DNA of 64,000 nucleotides from Flavobacteriaceae bacterium UBA3356 (GCA_002360635.1 DEQW01000003.1:394966-458965); one strand, 5' to 3'. Counted from the stretch's first letter, positions 1 to 9,862 are shown. Notes: a model not told the origin generated them from the sequence alone. Numbers and translations: made by a program.

Positions 1-1089
1 ATATGTGTCAACATACTCCATCATTAAATGGATTTGCAAAGCACCGATTAACCAACTGTCCTTACGGGGGTTGAGTGAAAGGGATGATTCTAGATATTTT
101 CTGGTTATGGTTTTAAGTTGTTCCATATCATACTCAAAACCAGCAGGGAAGGGGCTTATAAAGTCAGGAAGTTGGTTAAGGCCGTACACTGGGCTATTTC
201 GATAATCTGCTTCGCTAATCACCATTTTTTTAAATGGATACTCCCCAAGATTGTCATCTAAAAAATGTACAATTCTGTCAATTGCCAATGCACTAATTTG
301 AGGTGAAATTTTTTCGTCCTTTAAGTTGGTTACAATGGTAAGCTTATCGGTTTCTATAGTTTCAAAAGAGGAATCTTTTTCAAGAAATAGAGTTGCTTGG
401 TTACGTTCTTTACCTTGTAATAAAATGGCTTTTTGATTTTCAGAAATTGTTTCTGAAATAATATTAAAATCTGAAGTAAGTTTATACTCTTTCGGAACTT
501 TAAAGCTTATTGTAAAAGAGGAAGGCGTTAAAAATAGGTCGTCTGTATTTTTATTACTGTACGCTTGCCAATCATTATCAAAAACCGCAGGTGAAATATA
601 CCAGTATTTCAGTTTATAATTGTTGTTTTCTGTCACTCCAAAGCGTGTAAACTTAGTACTTGGCAACTTTACAGTGTACATTAAATTTACGGTAAAATTT
701 TCTCCCGGCAGTATTGGGTTTATGGGAGTAATTTTAATAATATCGGTAGCTTTTCCACGTTTCCAATTTAATGGGGTATTTGTTGCACCTGTAATGCTGT
801 GAACAGTTGTTTTACCCCTATCTTCTTTTTTTTCAAAATGAAAAGAACTGTTGTAATTTTCAGCAAACCGTTTTGCCAAGGGTGTGGTTTTACTCGAAAA
901 ACTATTGGCCCAATCGTTTAAAAAAACGTCTTGCCAGGCAATATTTGATGTATTCTTAAATACAATTTGCTGGTTTATTTGAATGCTTTTTGTTTCAGGC
1001 TTTAATTCTGCCTCAATAGAAATTTCATATTGAGCGGACATGGTGACCACGAATAAAAAACATGTAAATAAGAAAAGCTTTTTAAGCAT
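1..1089 (-). CDS. M1-peptidase-like secreted protein, catalytically degenerate (3' end outside window)
   Basis: This is the 5' part (363 codons) of a gene that leaves the window at base 1. It starts with a clear signal peptide (MLKKLFLFTCFLFVVTMSAQ), so the product is exported. The following 250 residues have the beta-rich pattern of the M1 aminopeptidase N-terminal domain. Near residues 280-363, where an M1 enzyme should have a GxMEN loop, HExxH and an 18-residue-spaced Glu, the sequence instead reads GLNQLP, KTITR and WLIGAL. All three zinc ligands are therefore replaced. I infer a non-catalytic, or differently acting, gluzincin-fold protein. It lies upstream of whatever follows outside the window and is separated by 17 bases from the LOG-family gene stop. 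The family call rests on overall pattern and is moderately sure; the absence of HExxH is seen directly. Confidence 0.6.
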   Translation of the reverse strand, partial: MLKKLFLFTCFLFVVTMSAQYEISIEAELKPETKSIQINQQIVFKNTSNIAWQDVFLNDWANSFSSKTTPLAKRFAENYNSSFHFEKKEDRGKTTVHSITGATNTPLNWKRGKATDIIKITPINPILPGENFTVNLMYTVKLPSTKFTRFGVTENNNYKLKYWYISPAVFDNDWQAYSNKNTDDLFLTPSSFTISFKVPKEYKLTSDFNIISETISENQKAILLQGKERNQATLFLEKDSSFETIETDKLTIVTNLKDEKISPQISALAIDRIVHFLDDNLGEYPFKKMVISEADYRNSPVYGLNQLPDFISPFPAGFEYDMEQLKTITRKYLESSLSLNPRKDSWLIGALQIHLMMEYVDTY

Positions 1090-1106
1090 ATTGGGGAGTG
1101 TGTATT

Positions 1107-1796
1107 TTAGAAGTTAGGACTAAGATTATATTTATCATAAAACTGATTTAATATATCTAGTACTTCATCTTCGTGATCTACTATGTGCACGAGCTCCAAA
1201 TCTTCTGGACTTACATTGTTGTTTGCCTCAAGCAGCGTTTCTTTTACCCAATCCCATAAGCCGCTCCAGAACTTTGTACCTACTAATATTAACGGGAACT
1301 TATCTATTTTATGGGTTTGTATAAGGGTGAGAGCTTCAAAAAACTCGTCTAAAGTCCCAAAACCACCTGGCATAACCACAAACCCTTGAGAATATTTAAC
1401 GAACATAACTTTACGCACAAAAAAGTAATCAAAATCTATGCTTTTATCACTATCAATATACGGGTTATCGTGTTGCTCAAAGGGTAATGTGATGTTTAAC
1501 CCTACTGAAGTTCCGCCGGCCAAATGTGCCCCTTTGTTACCAGCTTCCATAATACCAGGGCCACCGCCAGTAATTACCCCATAGCCATTATTGGTTATTT
1601 TTTCGGCAATTCGCTCAGCTAATTTATAATACTTGTGGTCTGGCTTGGTGCGAGCAGATCCGAAAATAGAAACACAAGGTCCAATTTTACTCAGTTTTTC
1701 GTAACCTCCTACAAATTCGCCCATTATTTTGAAGATGGCCCAAGAATCATTGGTTTTTACGAGGTTCCAGTTTTTATTTTTTTGTTCGTTTCTCAT
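1107..1796 (-). CDS. LOG family (TIGR00730) Rossmann-fold protein
   Basis: The 229-residue product has both LOG-family hallmarks: GGGPGIMEAGNKGA near residue 77 and PGGFGTLDEFFE near residue 143. The family includes cytokinin riboside 5'-monophosphate phosphoribohydrolases, which cleave nucleoside 5'-monophosphates to base and ribose 5-phosphate. In bacteria without plant contact the physiological substrate is usually unknown, probably a nucleotide monophosphate. The protein has no signal peptide and should be cytosolic. The gene starts at ATG and lies 117 bases downstream of uvrA on the same strand, so the two could be cotranscribed, although no function links them. Confidence 0.88.
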   Translation of the reverse strand: MRNEQKNKNWNLVKTNDSWAIFKIMGEFVGGYEKLSKIGPCVSIFGSARTKPDHKYYKLAERIAEKITNNGYGVITGGGPGIMEAGNKGAHLAGGTSVGLNITLPFEQHDNPYIDSDKSIDFDYFFVRKVMFVKYSQGFVVMPGGFGTLDEFFEALTLIQTHKIDKFPLILVGTKFWSGLWDWVKETLLEANNNVSPEDLELVHIVDHEDEVLDILNQFYDKYNLSPNF

Positions 1797-1913
1797 GTTT
1801 ATGTCTTTTGTATTCCCACTTTTTTGGTATTCCTACAAAGGTTTTGGAACACTCAGTGTACCATCTTGCAGAATATTTATGCCTTTAGTATCCAACATCT
1901 GTCATCTTTCTTC

Positions 1914-4748
1914 TCACGAATGTAATTCTTTTTTAAGAAAACGTGCTGTATGGCTTTTCTTGTTTTTAATAATTTCCTCGGGAGTTCCTGTGGCGATTAC
2001 TTTTCCTCCTTTTTTACCGCCTTCAGGACCAATATCAATTATATAGTCTACCGTTTTTATAACATCTAGGTTATGTTCAATAATAAGTACGGTGTTGCCT
2101 TTTTTAACCAATTCATTCAATACCAACATTAATACTCTAATATCTTCGAAATGCAAGCCTGTTGTGGGTTCATCGAGGATGTAAAATGTATTTCCTGTTC
2201 CTTTTTTAGAGAGTTCTGTTGCCAATTTTACACGTTGTGCTTCCCCTCCTGAGAGTGTGGTAGATTGTTGCCCTAGCGTAATATAGCCAAGCCCTACATC
2301 TTGAATGGTTTTAAGTTTTCTATAAACTTTTGGGATGTGTTCAAAGAACTCACACGCCTCGTTAATGGTCATGCTCAGCACATCATATATTGAGTTGCCT
2401 TTATAACGAATTTCGAGTGTTTCCCGGTTAAAACGCTTTCCTTGACAGGTCTCGCATTCTACATAAACATCGGGTAAAAAGTTCATTTCAATAACCTTTA
2501 AACCTGCCCCTTTACAGGTTTCACAACGCCCGCCTTTTACATTAAAACTGAAACGCCCTGGTTTATAACCCCTAATCATCGATTCAGGGATTTTAGCGAA
2601 TAAACTCCGTATTTCTGAAAAAACACCAGTGTAAGTCGCCGGATTAGAACGTGGTGTTCGACCAATGGGCGATTGGTTAATGTCAATCACTTTATCAAGA
2701 TGCTCTAATCCTTCAATCTTTTTGTATGGCATCGGCTTTTTAACGCCGTTGTAAATTTCGGCATTTAAAATAGGGTAGAGCGTTTCGTTTATTAGCGTAG
2801 ATTTCCCACTTCCTGAGACTCCTGTAATTCCAATCATAGTTCCTAAGGGAAACTCGACCGTTACTTTTTTTAAGTTGTTTCCAGTGGCGCCTGAAAGTTT
2901 TAAGCTTTTTCCGTTTCCTTCCCGTCTTTTGTTGGGGATTTCAATTTCCTTGCTTCCGCTAAGGTATTCTGCGGTAAGGGTTTTATGCTTTAACAACTCT
3001 GAAGGGGTTCCTTCCGAAACAATTTCACCACCGTGTTTTCCAGCAGCAGGGCCAATATCTATTACATAATCGGCGCTTTCAATCATTTCTTTGTCGTGTT
3101 CCACCACAAGTACCGAATTGCCAATATCGCGAAGGGAAACTAGCGATTCAATTAATTTTTTATTATCACGTTGATGTAGGCCAATACTAGGCTCATCGAG
3201 AATATAAAGCACCCCGACTAATTGCGAACCAATTTGCGTAGCCAACCTAATACGTTGTGCTTCCCCACCGGATAAGGATTTTGAGCTTCGGTCCAGCGCT
3301 AAATAGGTCAATCCTACATCAACCAAAAATTGGATACGTGTTCGGACTTCCTTTATAATTTCAGAACCAATTTTAAGTTGTGTTTCACTTAAGTCTTTTT
3401 CAATATTTTTAAACCAGCTTGCCAGTTCGATGATGTCCATATGGGCAAGTTCGGCTATGTTTTTATCGTTCACTTTAAAAAATAGCGACTCTTTTCGCAA
3501 TCGGCTTCCTTCGCACTCTGGACAAACTACTTTGTCCATATATTCTTTTGCCCAACGCTGAAGCGAGCGGGATTCGTTTGCTTCAAAAGTATTTTGTAAA
3601 AAAGTGGCAACTCCTTCAAAATCTATTTTATATTTTCGGGTAATCCCAAGGGTTTTTGAGTCTACTTCAAAAGCTGAGTTTCCACCGTGGAAAATCATTT
3701 CTTTTGCTTCCTTCGGAATTTTACTGAATGGGTCGCTTAATTCAAAATCAAACTTTTGTGCAATCAATTCAAGTTGTTTAAAAACCCAATTTTTCTTTTG
3801 GGGGCCGTGTGGTGCCAATGCTCCTTTCTTGATAGATAAGCTTTCATCTGGAACAATTTTATTGAGGTTTACTTCGTATAAAGTCCCTAATCCTTTACAA
3901 TTTGGGCACATTCCTTTAGGTGAATTGAAGGAAAAATTATTCGGCTCAGGATTCGGGTACGAAATTCCAGTGGTTGGGCACATTAAAGAACGACTAAAAA
4001 ATCGAGCTTTATTGGTCTCGTTATCCAAAACCATTAGCACATCGTCGCCGTGATACATGGCGGTATTTATGGTTTCGCTAAGGCGTTTGCTGTTCTCTGT
4101 TTCAGTTGAAACTTTTAAGCGGTCAATTACAATCTCGATATCGTGGGTTTTATAGCGGTCTGTACGCATTCCCTTTACAATATCTTTTACCTCGCCGTCA
4201 ACCCTAACCTTTACAAAACCTTGCTTGGCAATTTGCTCAAAAAGTTCACGATAGTGTCCTTTTCTGGAGCGGATAACGGGAGCCAGAACACTTATTTTTT
4301 TACCATTAAACTCTTCAATAATCAGGTTTTTAATCTGCTCATCGCTATAACTTACCATTTTTTCACCCGTATTGTAACTATACGCATCGCTGGCACGAGC
4401 ATATAATAAACGTAGAAAATCGTAGATTTCGGTAATGGTGCCAACAGTAGAGCGAGGGCTTTTACTGGTGGTTTTTTGTTCAATGGCAATAACAGGGGAG
4501 AGACCATCAATTTTATCAACATCTGGACGCTCTAAGTTTCCTAAAAATTGGCGAGCATATGCTGAAAAAGTTTCAATATAACGCCGCTGTCCTTCCGCGT
4601 AAATGGTATCGAAAGCTAAAGAAGATTTTCCACTACCCGAAAGACCTGTAATGACAACTAATTTATCCCTTGGAATTTTAACATCAATGTCCTTTAAATT
4701 ATGGACACGCGCCCCTAAAACTTCAATAAAATCATCATTTTTTGCCAT
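1914..4748 (-). CDS. uvrA: excinuclease ABC subunit UvrA
   Basis: This 944-residue protein is full length for UvrA, the damage-sensing ATPase of nucleotide excision repair that acts with UvrB on DNA. It has two ABC modules, each with a Walker A (GLSGSGKSSLAF near residue 36 and GVSGSGKSTLIN near 640), LSGGEAQR signatures in both halves, and Walker B segments ending in LDEP. Zinc-finger cysteines are visible (CPNCKGLG, CETCKGAG, CETCQGKR). I chose the ATG at 4748 rather than an in-frame TTG at 4757, because the TTG lies inside a TAnnTTTG promoter element (4755-4762) and MAKNDDF is a typical UvrA start. No frameshift or missing motif is seen. Confidence 0.97.
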   Translation of the reverse strand: MAKNDDFIEVLGARVHNLKDIDVKIPRDKLVVITGLSGSGKSSLAFDTIYAEGQRRYIETFSAYARQFLGNLERPDVDKIDGLSPVIAIEQKTTSKSPRSTVGTITEIYDFLRLLYARASDAYSYNTGEKMVSYSDEQIKNLIIEEFNGKKISVLAPVIRSRKGHYRELFEQIAKQGFVKVRVDGEVKDIVKGMRTDRYKTHDIEIVIDRLKVSTETENSKRLSETINTAMYHGDDVLMVLDNETNKARFFSRSLMCPTTGISYPNPEPNNFSFNSPKGMCPNCKGLGTLYEVNLNKIVPDESLSIKKGALAPHGPQKKNWVFKQLELIAQKFDFELSDPFSKIPKEAKEMIFHGGNSAFEVDSKTLGITRKYKIDFEGVATFLQNTFEANESRSLQRWAKEYMDKVVCPECEGSRLRKESLFFKVNDKNIAELAHMDIIELASWFKNIEKDLSETQLKIGSEIIKEVRTRIQFLVDVGLTYLALDRSSKSLSGGEAQRIRLATQIGSQLVGVLYILDEPSIGLHQRDNKKLIESLVSLRDIGNSVLVVEHDKEMIESADYVIDIGPAAGKHGGEIVSEGTPSELLKHKTLTAEYLSGSKEIEIPNKRREGNGKSLKLSGATGNNLKKVTVEFPLGTMIGITGVSGSGKSTLINETLYPILNAEIYNGVKKPMPYKKIEGLEHLDKVIDINQSPIGRTPRSNPATYTGVFSEIRSLFAKIPESMIRGYKPGRFSFNVKGGRCETCKGAGLKVIEMNFLPDVYVECETCQGKRFNRETLEIRYKGNSIYDVLSMTINEACEFFEHIPKVYRKLKTIQDVGLGYITLGQQSTTLSGGEAQRVKLATELSKKGTGNTFYILDEPTTGLHFEDIRVLMLVLNELVKKGNTVLIIEHNLDVIKTVDYIIDIGPEGGKKGGKVIATGTPEEIIKNKKSHTARFLKKELHS

Positions 4749-4754
4749 AGTTTG

Positions 4755-4762
4755 CAAAGGTA
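4755..4762 (-). promoter_or_regulatory. Bacteroidota -7 element upstream of uvrA
   Basis: The minus strand reads TACCTTTG, a perfect TAnnTTTG element, ending only seven bases before the uvrA ATG. With a start site a few bases downstream, the transcript would have almost no leader. No convincing -33 TTG is seen at the usual 17-23 base spacing, so the call is moderate. Confidence 0.45.
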
Positions 4763-4834
4763 CTCATTTGAACTTAAATTTTAGAACTTGGTTTGGCTTG
4801 CGTGAATTGTTTTTCTGAAGAAAATGAAAACGGA

Positions 4835-5854
4835 TTAATTGTTTACTGAATTGTTTAAAAAACGAAAAAAAGTAGTGCTAATAAAGAATACGACACTAAT
4901 TACAAAAGCATAGCTAATTATCAATGAAAGTATATTGAGGCTAAAAAGAAAATATGCTAGAGGGAGCAAAACACCAAAAAAGACCAACAATAAAAATATA
5001 AAGTATAAATAGCGGGAAATAGAGGGTAGTTTTTCGGACGATTTTTCTTGCAGCTGATACAGCTTTGGTAAAACTTCAGTGGTGATATACTCTCCTAGTT
5101 TTGATAAAAAAACTTCATTAAACGAAGAGTCTTCAAAAGCTTTGTTATCTATGGAGATGGCGTGCATCATTATTTTTTCTTGATGCCTTTCGTAAATAGC
5201 CTCCAAGTCCAATGCATCTTTGTAGGTTCCATATTTATACCCAAAATAATACCATAGGCCAGAACCACACTTGTGTTCTAACCATTTTTGAATAAGCTCT
5301 TTTTTGTAAGATTCTGGTTTGGCAATGGTTTCAGGAATGTGTTTTTGCTTAGTGTCTGTTTGTAATAATGATTTTAATTCCAAATACAGATTTTCAGTAT
5401 CTGCGTAATTATTTTTTTCTTGTAAAAACTCAATGGCCAATTTTGACTTTCCTTTGTAAAACTCCTTTACCTGAAAAAAGGTAAGCCCGGCAAATTCTTC
5501 ATCAATATACTCTTTCAATCCCGGTAACCACATTTTCGACCTAAGTAAAATCTCTATGATTTCTCTAAAGTCGTGCATTTTTTTATTCAAAACCTCTAAA
5601 CCACTAACTCCTATCTTTTTTTCTTTTTTTAGGTTTACTGCAAATAAGATTAAATACAACAATATAAAAGTGGAAAGAAAACCACTTATACTGATAAAAA
5701 TTGAAGAAAGGTCGACTAACTGGTTTTCAAACTGAAGTACTAAGGTTGTTTTTTTCCAAAGGATAAAAGTTAGTCCAATACAAAGAAACCCACTAAAAAC
5801 AAGTGGAATAAGGGTATATAAATCTTTAAAAAAAGATTTTTTCTTCATAGGCAT
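4835..5854 (-). CDS. hypothetical membrane protein
   Basis: I do not recognise this 339-residue protein. It has two predicted membrane segments near the N-terminus (about residues 12-32 and 46-70), a charged, mainly helical middle of about 200 residues presumably in the cytosol, and two more membrane segments near the C-terminus (about 275-300 and 305-328). A second ATG lies at 5848 (MKKKSFF) and is an equally good start. The gene is alone, with a 240-base gap to the gamma-glutamyltransferase gene upstream and uvrA 86 bases downstream. No enzymatic motif was found. Confidence 0.7.
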   Translation of the reverse strand: MPMKKKSFFKDLYTLIPLVFSGFLCIGLTFILWKKTTLVLQFENQLVDLSSIFISISGFLSTFILLYLILFAVNLKKEKKIGVSGLEVLNKKMHDFREIIEILLRSKMWLPGLKEYIDEEFAGLTFFQVKEFYKGKSKLAIEFLQEKNNYADTENLYLELKSLLQTDTKQKHIPETIAKPESYKKELIQKWLEHKCGSGLWYYFGYKYGTYKDALDLEAIYERHQEKIMMHAISIDNKAFEDSSFNEVFLSKLGEYITTEVLPKLYQLQEKSSEKLPSISRYLYFIFLLLVFFGVLLPLAYFLFSLNILSLIISYAFVISVVFFISTTFFRFLNNSVNN

Positions 5855-6094
5855 TTGGCAAAAAAAGTACTTTTTTATGCAAAAGCATAGGAGATTAACA
5901 ATAAGCCACTTACCAAGTAGAACTTGTGTTAAATTAAAGAATAAATGTTTTGTGTGATATAATTAGGCTCCCCAGCTTTATAAAAATTTAACTCTCTCAA
6001 AATTAACTATTTTTCCTACAAAATGTAGTAAAATACTTACAATTAGATGTAAAGGTTAAAAGTATCGATTAAGTGTAGCTATTTGTTTTCCGTG

Positions 6095-7810
6095 TCAAAA
6101 ACCTTTTGCCGTATCGTCACCTCTTTTATCGGCACCGCCCTCTAATTTCCCATTTGGCAATACTAAAATACCGTCCACTTTGCCTATAACAGGTGTTTCT
6201 TTCTTATTTATAATATAGTCTTTTGTCAACAAGCTATCCACCAATTTTTCTGAAAAACCCTCAGGTTCAAAAGTAATCTCGTCTGGAAACCATTGATGGT
6301 GAAAACGCGGAGCGTTGACTGCTTCCTGCATGTTCATGTTAAATGCCGACACATTTAAAATAGTTTGCAGTACCGAAGTGATAATTGTAGAGCCGCCCGG
6401 TGTTCCAACACTCATCCAAAGGCTATCGTTTTTTTCAACAATAGTTGGCGTCATCGAGCTTAACATTCGTTTTTGAGGTTCAATGGCGTTTGCTTCGCCA
6501 CCAATTAAGCCAAACATATTGGGTTCTCCAGGTTTAGCACTAAAATCGTCCATTTCATTGTTTAGGAAAAACCCCAAATCTTTCACATATAATTTCGAAC
6601 CATATGCAGCATTAAGCGTAGTGGTAACTGCAACTGCATTGCCTAATTGATCAACGATGGAATAATGTGTGGTTTCGGTACTTTCGTAGCCTTGCACGTT
6701 ACCAGGATTTATTTCGGTTGAAGGGGTTGCAGCTTCAAAGGAAAAATTTTGCATTCTTTCTTTTGCATAGTTTTTTGATAGTAAGGAGTCTGTTGGGATG
6801 GTTACAAAATCGGGATCGCCCAAATAATGGCTTCTATCCGCATAGGCTCTGCGTTCGGCTTCGGTAAGTAGTTGAATGTATTTAGCCGAATTATGACCAT
6901 AGGTTTCAATGGGATATGGTTCAATCATATTTAAAATTTGTCCCAATACAATTCCGCCACTCGATGGTGGTCCCATTGAAATCACTTTTAGGTCTTTGTA
7001 TTGAAAAACAACAGGTTCTCGCCATTCAGCTTCATACGTTTCGAGGTCTTCCTCTGTGATAATCCCTCCTTTTTTCTGAATAAAACCGGTCAATTTTTTT
7101 GCTGTTTCCCCTTCATAAAAACCTGCCCGCCCTTTTTTTATAATTCGCTGTAAAGTATTGGCAAGCGCTTCGTTTTTTAGTGTATCACCAGCAAGATACT
7201 TTTTTGTATAGATGGACTCTTCGCCATTAACTTCTTTGAAAATGGGTCCGTATTCGTTGAACCGGTCTACTTGGTCTTCGGTCAAAGCAAAACCGGAATT
7301 AGCAAGGTCTATTACTGGTTGTAAAATAACTTCCATAGGTAAGGACCCCAGTTTTTCGTGAACGGCAAAAATTCCTGCAATCGTTCCAGGGACGCCAACC
7401 GCCAATCCTCCTGTTTTGCTTTGTTCTGTATTGTAAACCCCATTTTCGTCTAAATACATATCGCGACCAGCTGCTTTTGGCGCTCTCTCTCGGTAATCAA
7501 TACTTCCTAGTTCGCCGTATTGGGTTCGATAGACTATAAAACCTCCACCGCCTAAATTTCCGGCATAGGGATAGGTTACGGCCAGTGCCATTTCTGTAGC
7601 AATCATTGCATCGAAAGCATTACCACCTTTTTTTAAAATTTCAACACCAATTTTTGAAGCTTCTTTGCGAGCCGACACAACCATTGCACTATCGGCAACT
7701 ACTGGTTTTACAGGCTTTCTTTCAACTTTAAAGGACGTTTCCTTTATTTCAGGGACTTGTTTACAAGAAAGGATTAATAAAAATAAAAGAAGGTAGGGGA
7801 GTGCTTTCAT
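6095..7810 (-). CDS. ggt: gamma-glutamyltransferase, lipoprotein-anchored
   Basis: The 571-residue product is a full-length gamma-glutamyltranspeptidase, which cleaves glutathione and other gamma-glutamyl compounds and transfers the glutamyl group to water or amino acids. The autocleavage site and nucleophilic threonine are in the TETTHYSIVD segment at about Thr380, with the small subunit following. Also present are GGNAFDAMIA near residue 62, LGGGGFI near 86 and GPPSSGGI near 280. The N-terminus has a lipobox (LLILSC), so the enzyme is probably anchored in the periplasm or outer membrane by a lipid on Cys16. The ATG overlaps the end of the ACP phosphodiesterase-like gene by four bases, which suggests translational coupling. 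Confidence 0.95.
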   Translation of the reverse strand: MKALPYLLLFLLILSCKQVPEIKETSFKVERKPVKPVVADSAMVVSARKEASKIGVEILKKGGNAFDAMIATEMALAVTYPYAGNLGGGGFIVYRTQYGELGSIDYRERAPKAAGRDMYLDENGVYNTEQSKTGGLAVGVPGTIAGIFAVHEKLGSLPMEVILQPVIDLANSGFALTEDQVDRFNEYGPIFKEVNGEESIYTKKYLAGDTLKNEALANTLQRIIKKGRAGFYEGETAKKLTGFIQKKGGIITEEDLETYEAEWREPVVFQYKDLKVISMGPPSSGGIVLGQILNMIEPYPIETYGHNSAKYIQLLTEAERRAYADRSHYLGDPDFVTIPTDSLLSKNYAKERMQNFSFEAATPSTEINPGNVQGYESTETTHYSIVDQLGNAVAVTTTLNAAYGSKLYVKDLGFFLNNEMDDFSAKPGEPNMFGLIGGEANAIEPQKRMLSSMTPTIVEKNDSLWMSVGTPGGSTIITSVLQTILNVSAFNMNMQEAVNAPRFHHQWFPDEITFEPEGFSEKLVDSLLTKDYIINKKETPVIGKVDGILVLPNGKLEGGADKRGDDTAKGF

Positions 7811-8391
7811 AGCTCTTTTAGTTTTTCTTCTGAAAAAATAATCAATTCATCAAAAAAAGAAGTGAACTCTGTTTCAAACTCAGTGTAATATTGTTCGAGC
7901 TCTAAAACAGCAAAATTCATCTTCGACTTTCCTTTGGTGCGAACGTTCATTTGGTCTAAAATTGTACTGATACCCCTAACGGTAGCATAATTCAATAACC
8001 AATTATCTGCAATCATATAAGGCATCATTCGTTGAATTCGTGTTGGGAGTATAGTGAAATTATTCCGAAGCAAATCGTAAAAATTTTCTACATATTCATC
8101 TAACGGAAGCTCATGATATTGGTTCCAGTTTTTAGCTAAAAAATGATCGTATAAAATATCCACAATCACACCGCTGTAATGACTGTAATTTTTATGAAGC
8201 CTTGCTGTGCTTTGTTTTACAATTGGATGGCTGTCTGTGTATGTGTCTATTTCTCGGTGTAATAATATACCTTTTTGAATTTTAGGCGGAAACTTTTTAT
8301 ACTTTTTGCCTTTAATGCCATCGGCTATAAAGTTTCCTATAGTAATGCCTTCATCTTCACCGGAAAGATAGATATGTGCCAAAAAATTCAT
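7807..8391 (-). CDS. ACP phosphodiesterase (AcpH) family protein
   Basis: The 194-residue protein begins with MNFLAHIYLSG and IGNFIADGIKG, and has HREIDTYTDSHP near residue 46. These are typical of the AcpH family, whose HD-like metal site removes the 4'-phosphopantetheine arm from acyl carrier protein. Length matches the family. It is the first gene of a two-gene unit with ggt, overlapping it by four bases, and is divergent from glmM across a 72-base gap. Actual ACP hydrolysis has been shown for few members, so the enzymatic role is an inference. Confidence 0.82.
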   Translation of the reverse strand: MNFLAHIYLSGEDEGITIGNFIADGIKGKKYKKFPPKIQKGILLHREIDTYTDSHPIVKQSTARLHKNYSHYSGVIVDILYDHFLAKNWNQYHELPLDEYVENFYDLLRNNFTILPTRIQRMMPYMIADNWLLNYATVRGISTILDQMNVRTKGKSKMNFAVLELEQYYTEFETEFTSFFDELIIFSEEKLKEL

Positions 8392-8438
8392 CGGGACAAT
8401 TTACAAAATCATGAGGTAGTAATGCGTTTTAAAAAAAG

Positions 8439-8446
8439 TATATTTG
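8439..8446 (+). promoter_or_regulatory. possible -7 element for glmM
   Basis: TATATTTG matches the Bacteroidota TAnnTTTG consensus and lies 17 bases upstream of the glmM ATG in the divergent gap. No clear -33 TTG is visible at the expected distance. Confidence 0.4.
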
Positions 8447-8463
8447 CTTAAAAATTTGAATTC

Positions 8464-9849
8464 ATGACATTGATAAAATCTATTTCGGGAATACGTGGAA
8501 CCATTGGTGGTTCGCAAGGTGAAAATTTAACGCCAATAGATGCTGTAAAATATGCAGCAGCCTATGGGAGTTGGGTGAAAAAACAGCGGAAAAAAGATGA
8601 ATATCGCGTGGTAGTAGGGCGTGATGCCCGTATTTCTGGGGAGATGGTACAACAATTAGTCATGAACACACTTGTAGGAATGGGGATCCACGTGATTGAC
8701 CTTAATTTATCGACCACACCAACCGTTGAAATGGCTGTAATGATGGAACACGCCGATGGCGGAATTATATTAACAGCAAGCCATAACCCAAAACAATGGA
8801 ATGCTTTAAAATTATTAAATAAAGACGGGGAATTTTTAAATGCTGAAGCCGGACAGGAAATCTTGAATATTGCTGAAGCTGAGAACATCAATTTTTCTGA
8901 AGTGGATGATTTGGGAAAAATTACTAAGAACGATGCTTATATAGATTTACATATTGATGAAATATTGGAATTACCCTTAGTAAATGCTAATGCTATAAAA
9001 AAGGCAAACCTTAAAGTGGTTGTGGACGGTGTAAACTCAACTGGAGGAATTGCGGTTCCAATGCTTCTTAAAGCGTTAGGTGTTCAAACTGTTGAGTTGT
9101 TTTGTGAGCCTACGGGCGAATTCCCACACAATCCAGAGCCTTTAAAAGAGCATCTGACCGACTTAATGAAAAAAGTGGTGGACGAACACGCCGATTTTGG
9201 TATTGTGGTAGATCCCGATGTGGACAGATTAGCTTTTGTGGATGAAAAAGGTGAAATGTTTGGTGAAGAATATACCTTGGTTGCCGTTGCCGATTATGTT
9301 TTACAGCACAATCCTGGGAATACCGTTAGCAATATGTCATCTTCCCGTGCATTACGCGATGTGACCGAAAAGTATAACGGAACCTATACAGCAAGCGCCG
9401 TTGGCGAAGTGAACGTAGTACAGAAAATGAAAGACACCAAAGCTATCATCGGTGGCGAAGGAAATGGCGGGATCATTTATCCTGAATTGCATTACGGGAG
9501 AGACAGCTTGGTAGGTATTGCTTTATTTTTGAGCCATTTAGCCAAAGAAAAAATTGCAGTTAGCGAACTTAGAAAACGCTATCCATCGTATTATATGAGC
9601 AAGAAAAAGATTGAATTAACGCCACAATTAGACGTTGATAAAATTCTGAAATCAATTGAAAGTAAATATGCTTCAGAAGAAATAAACACAATCGATGGCG
9701 TTAAAATAGATTTTGCTGAAAATTGGGTACACCTTCGAAAATCGAACACTGAGCCTATTATCAGAATTTATACAGAAGGGCCATCTCAAAAAGACGCCGA
9801 TGCGTTGGCAGAACGGTTTATTACGGAAATTAAGGCGATAGCGGGGTAG
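8464..9849 (+). CDS. glmM: phosphoglucosamine mutase GlmM-type
   Basis: The 461-residue alpha-D-phosphohexomutase has all four family loops: the phosphoserine loop TASHNPKQWNALK near residue 103, the metal loop DPDVDRL near 241, the sugar-binding loop GEGNGGIIYP near 332, and the phosphate-binding loop RKSNTEPIIRIYTEG near 430. In Bacteroidota this branch is annotated as GlmM, converting glucosamine 6-phosphate to glucosamine 1-phosphate for UDP-GlcNAc synthesis. That would feed the UDP-GlcNAc-derived sugars made in the polysaccharide locus of this window. A phosphoglucomutase or phosphomannomutase activity cannot be excluded from sequence alone. Confidence 0.88.
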   Translation: MTLIKSISGIRGTIGGSQGENLTPIDAVKYAAAYGSWVKKQRKKDEYRVVVGRDARISGEMVQQLVMNTLVGMGIHVIDLNLSTTPTVEMAVMMEHADGGIILTASHNPKQWNALKLLNKDGEFLNAEAGQEILNIAEAENINFSEVDDLGKITKNDAYIDLHIDEILELPLVNANAIKKANLKVVVDGVNSTGGIAVPMLLKALGVQTVELFCEPTGEFPHNPEPLKEHLTDLMKKVVDEHADFGIVVDPDVDRLAFVDEKGEMFGEEYTLVAVADYVLQHNPGNTVSNMSSSRALRDVTEKYNGTYTASAVGEVNVVQKMKDTKAIIGGEGNGGIIYPELHYGRDSLVGIALFLSHLAKEKIAVSELRKRYPSYYMSKKKIELTPQLDVDKILKSIESKYASEEINTIDGVKIDFAENWVHLRKSNTEPIIRIYTEGPSQKDADALAERFITEIKAIAG

Positions 9850-9862
9850 GTTTTCTTAGCTT

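Noticed and set aside
5..802. Plus-strand frames at the window start
   Set aside because: They are opposite-strand shadows of the exported M1-like gene, which has a signal peptide and a continuous frame of 363 codons.
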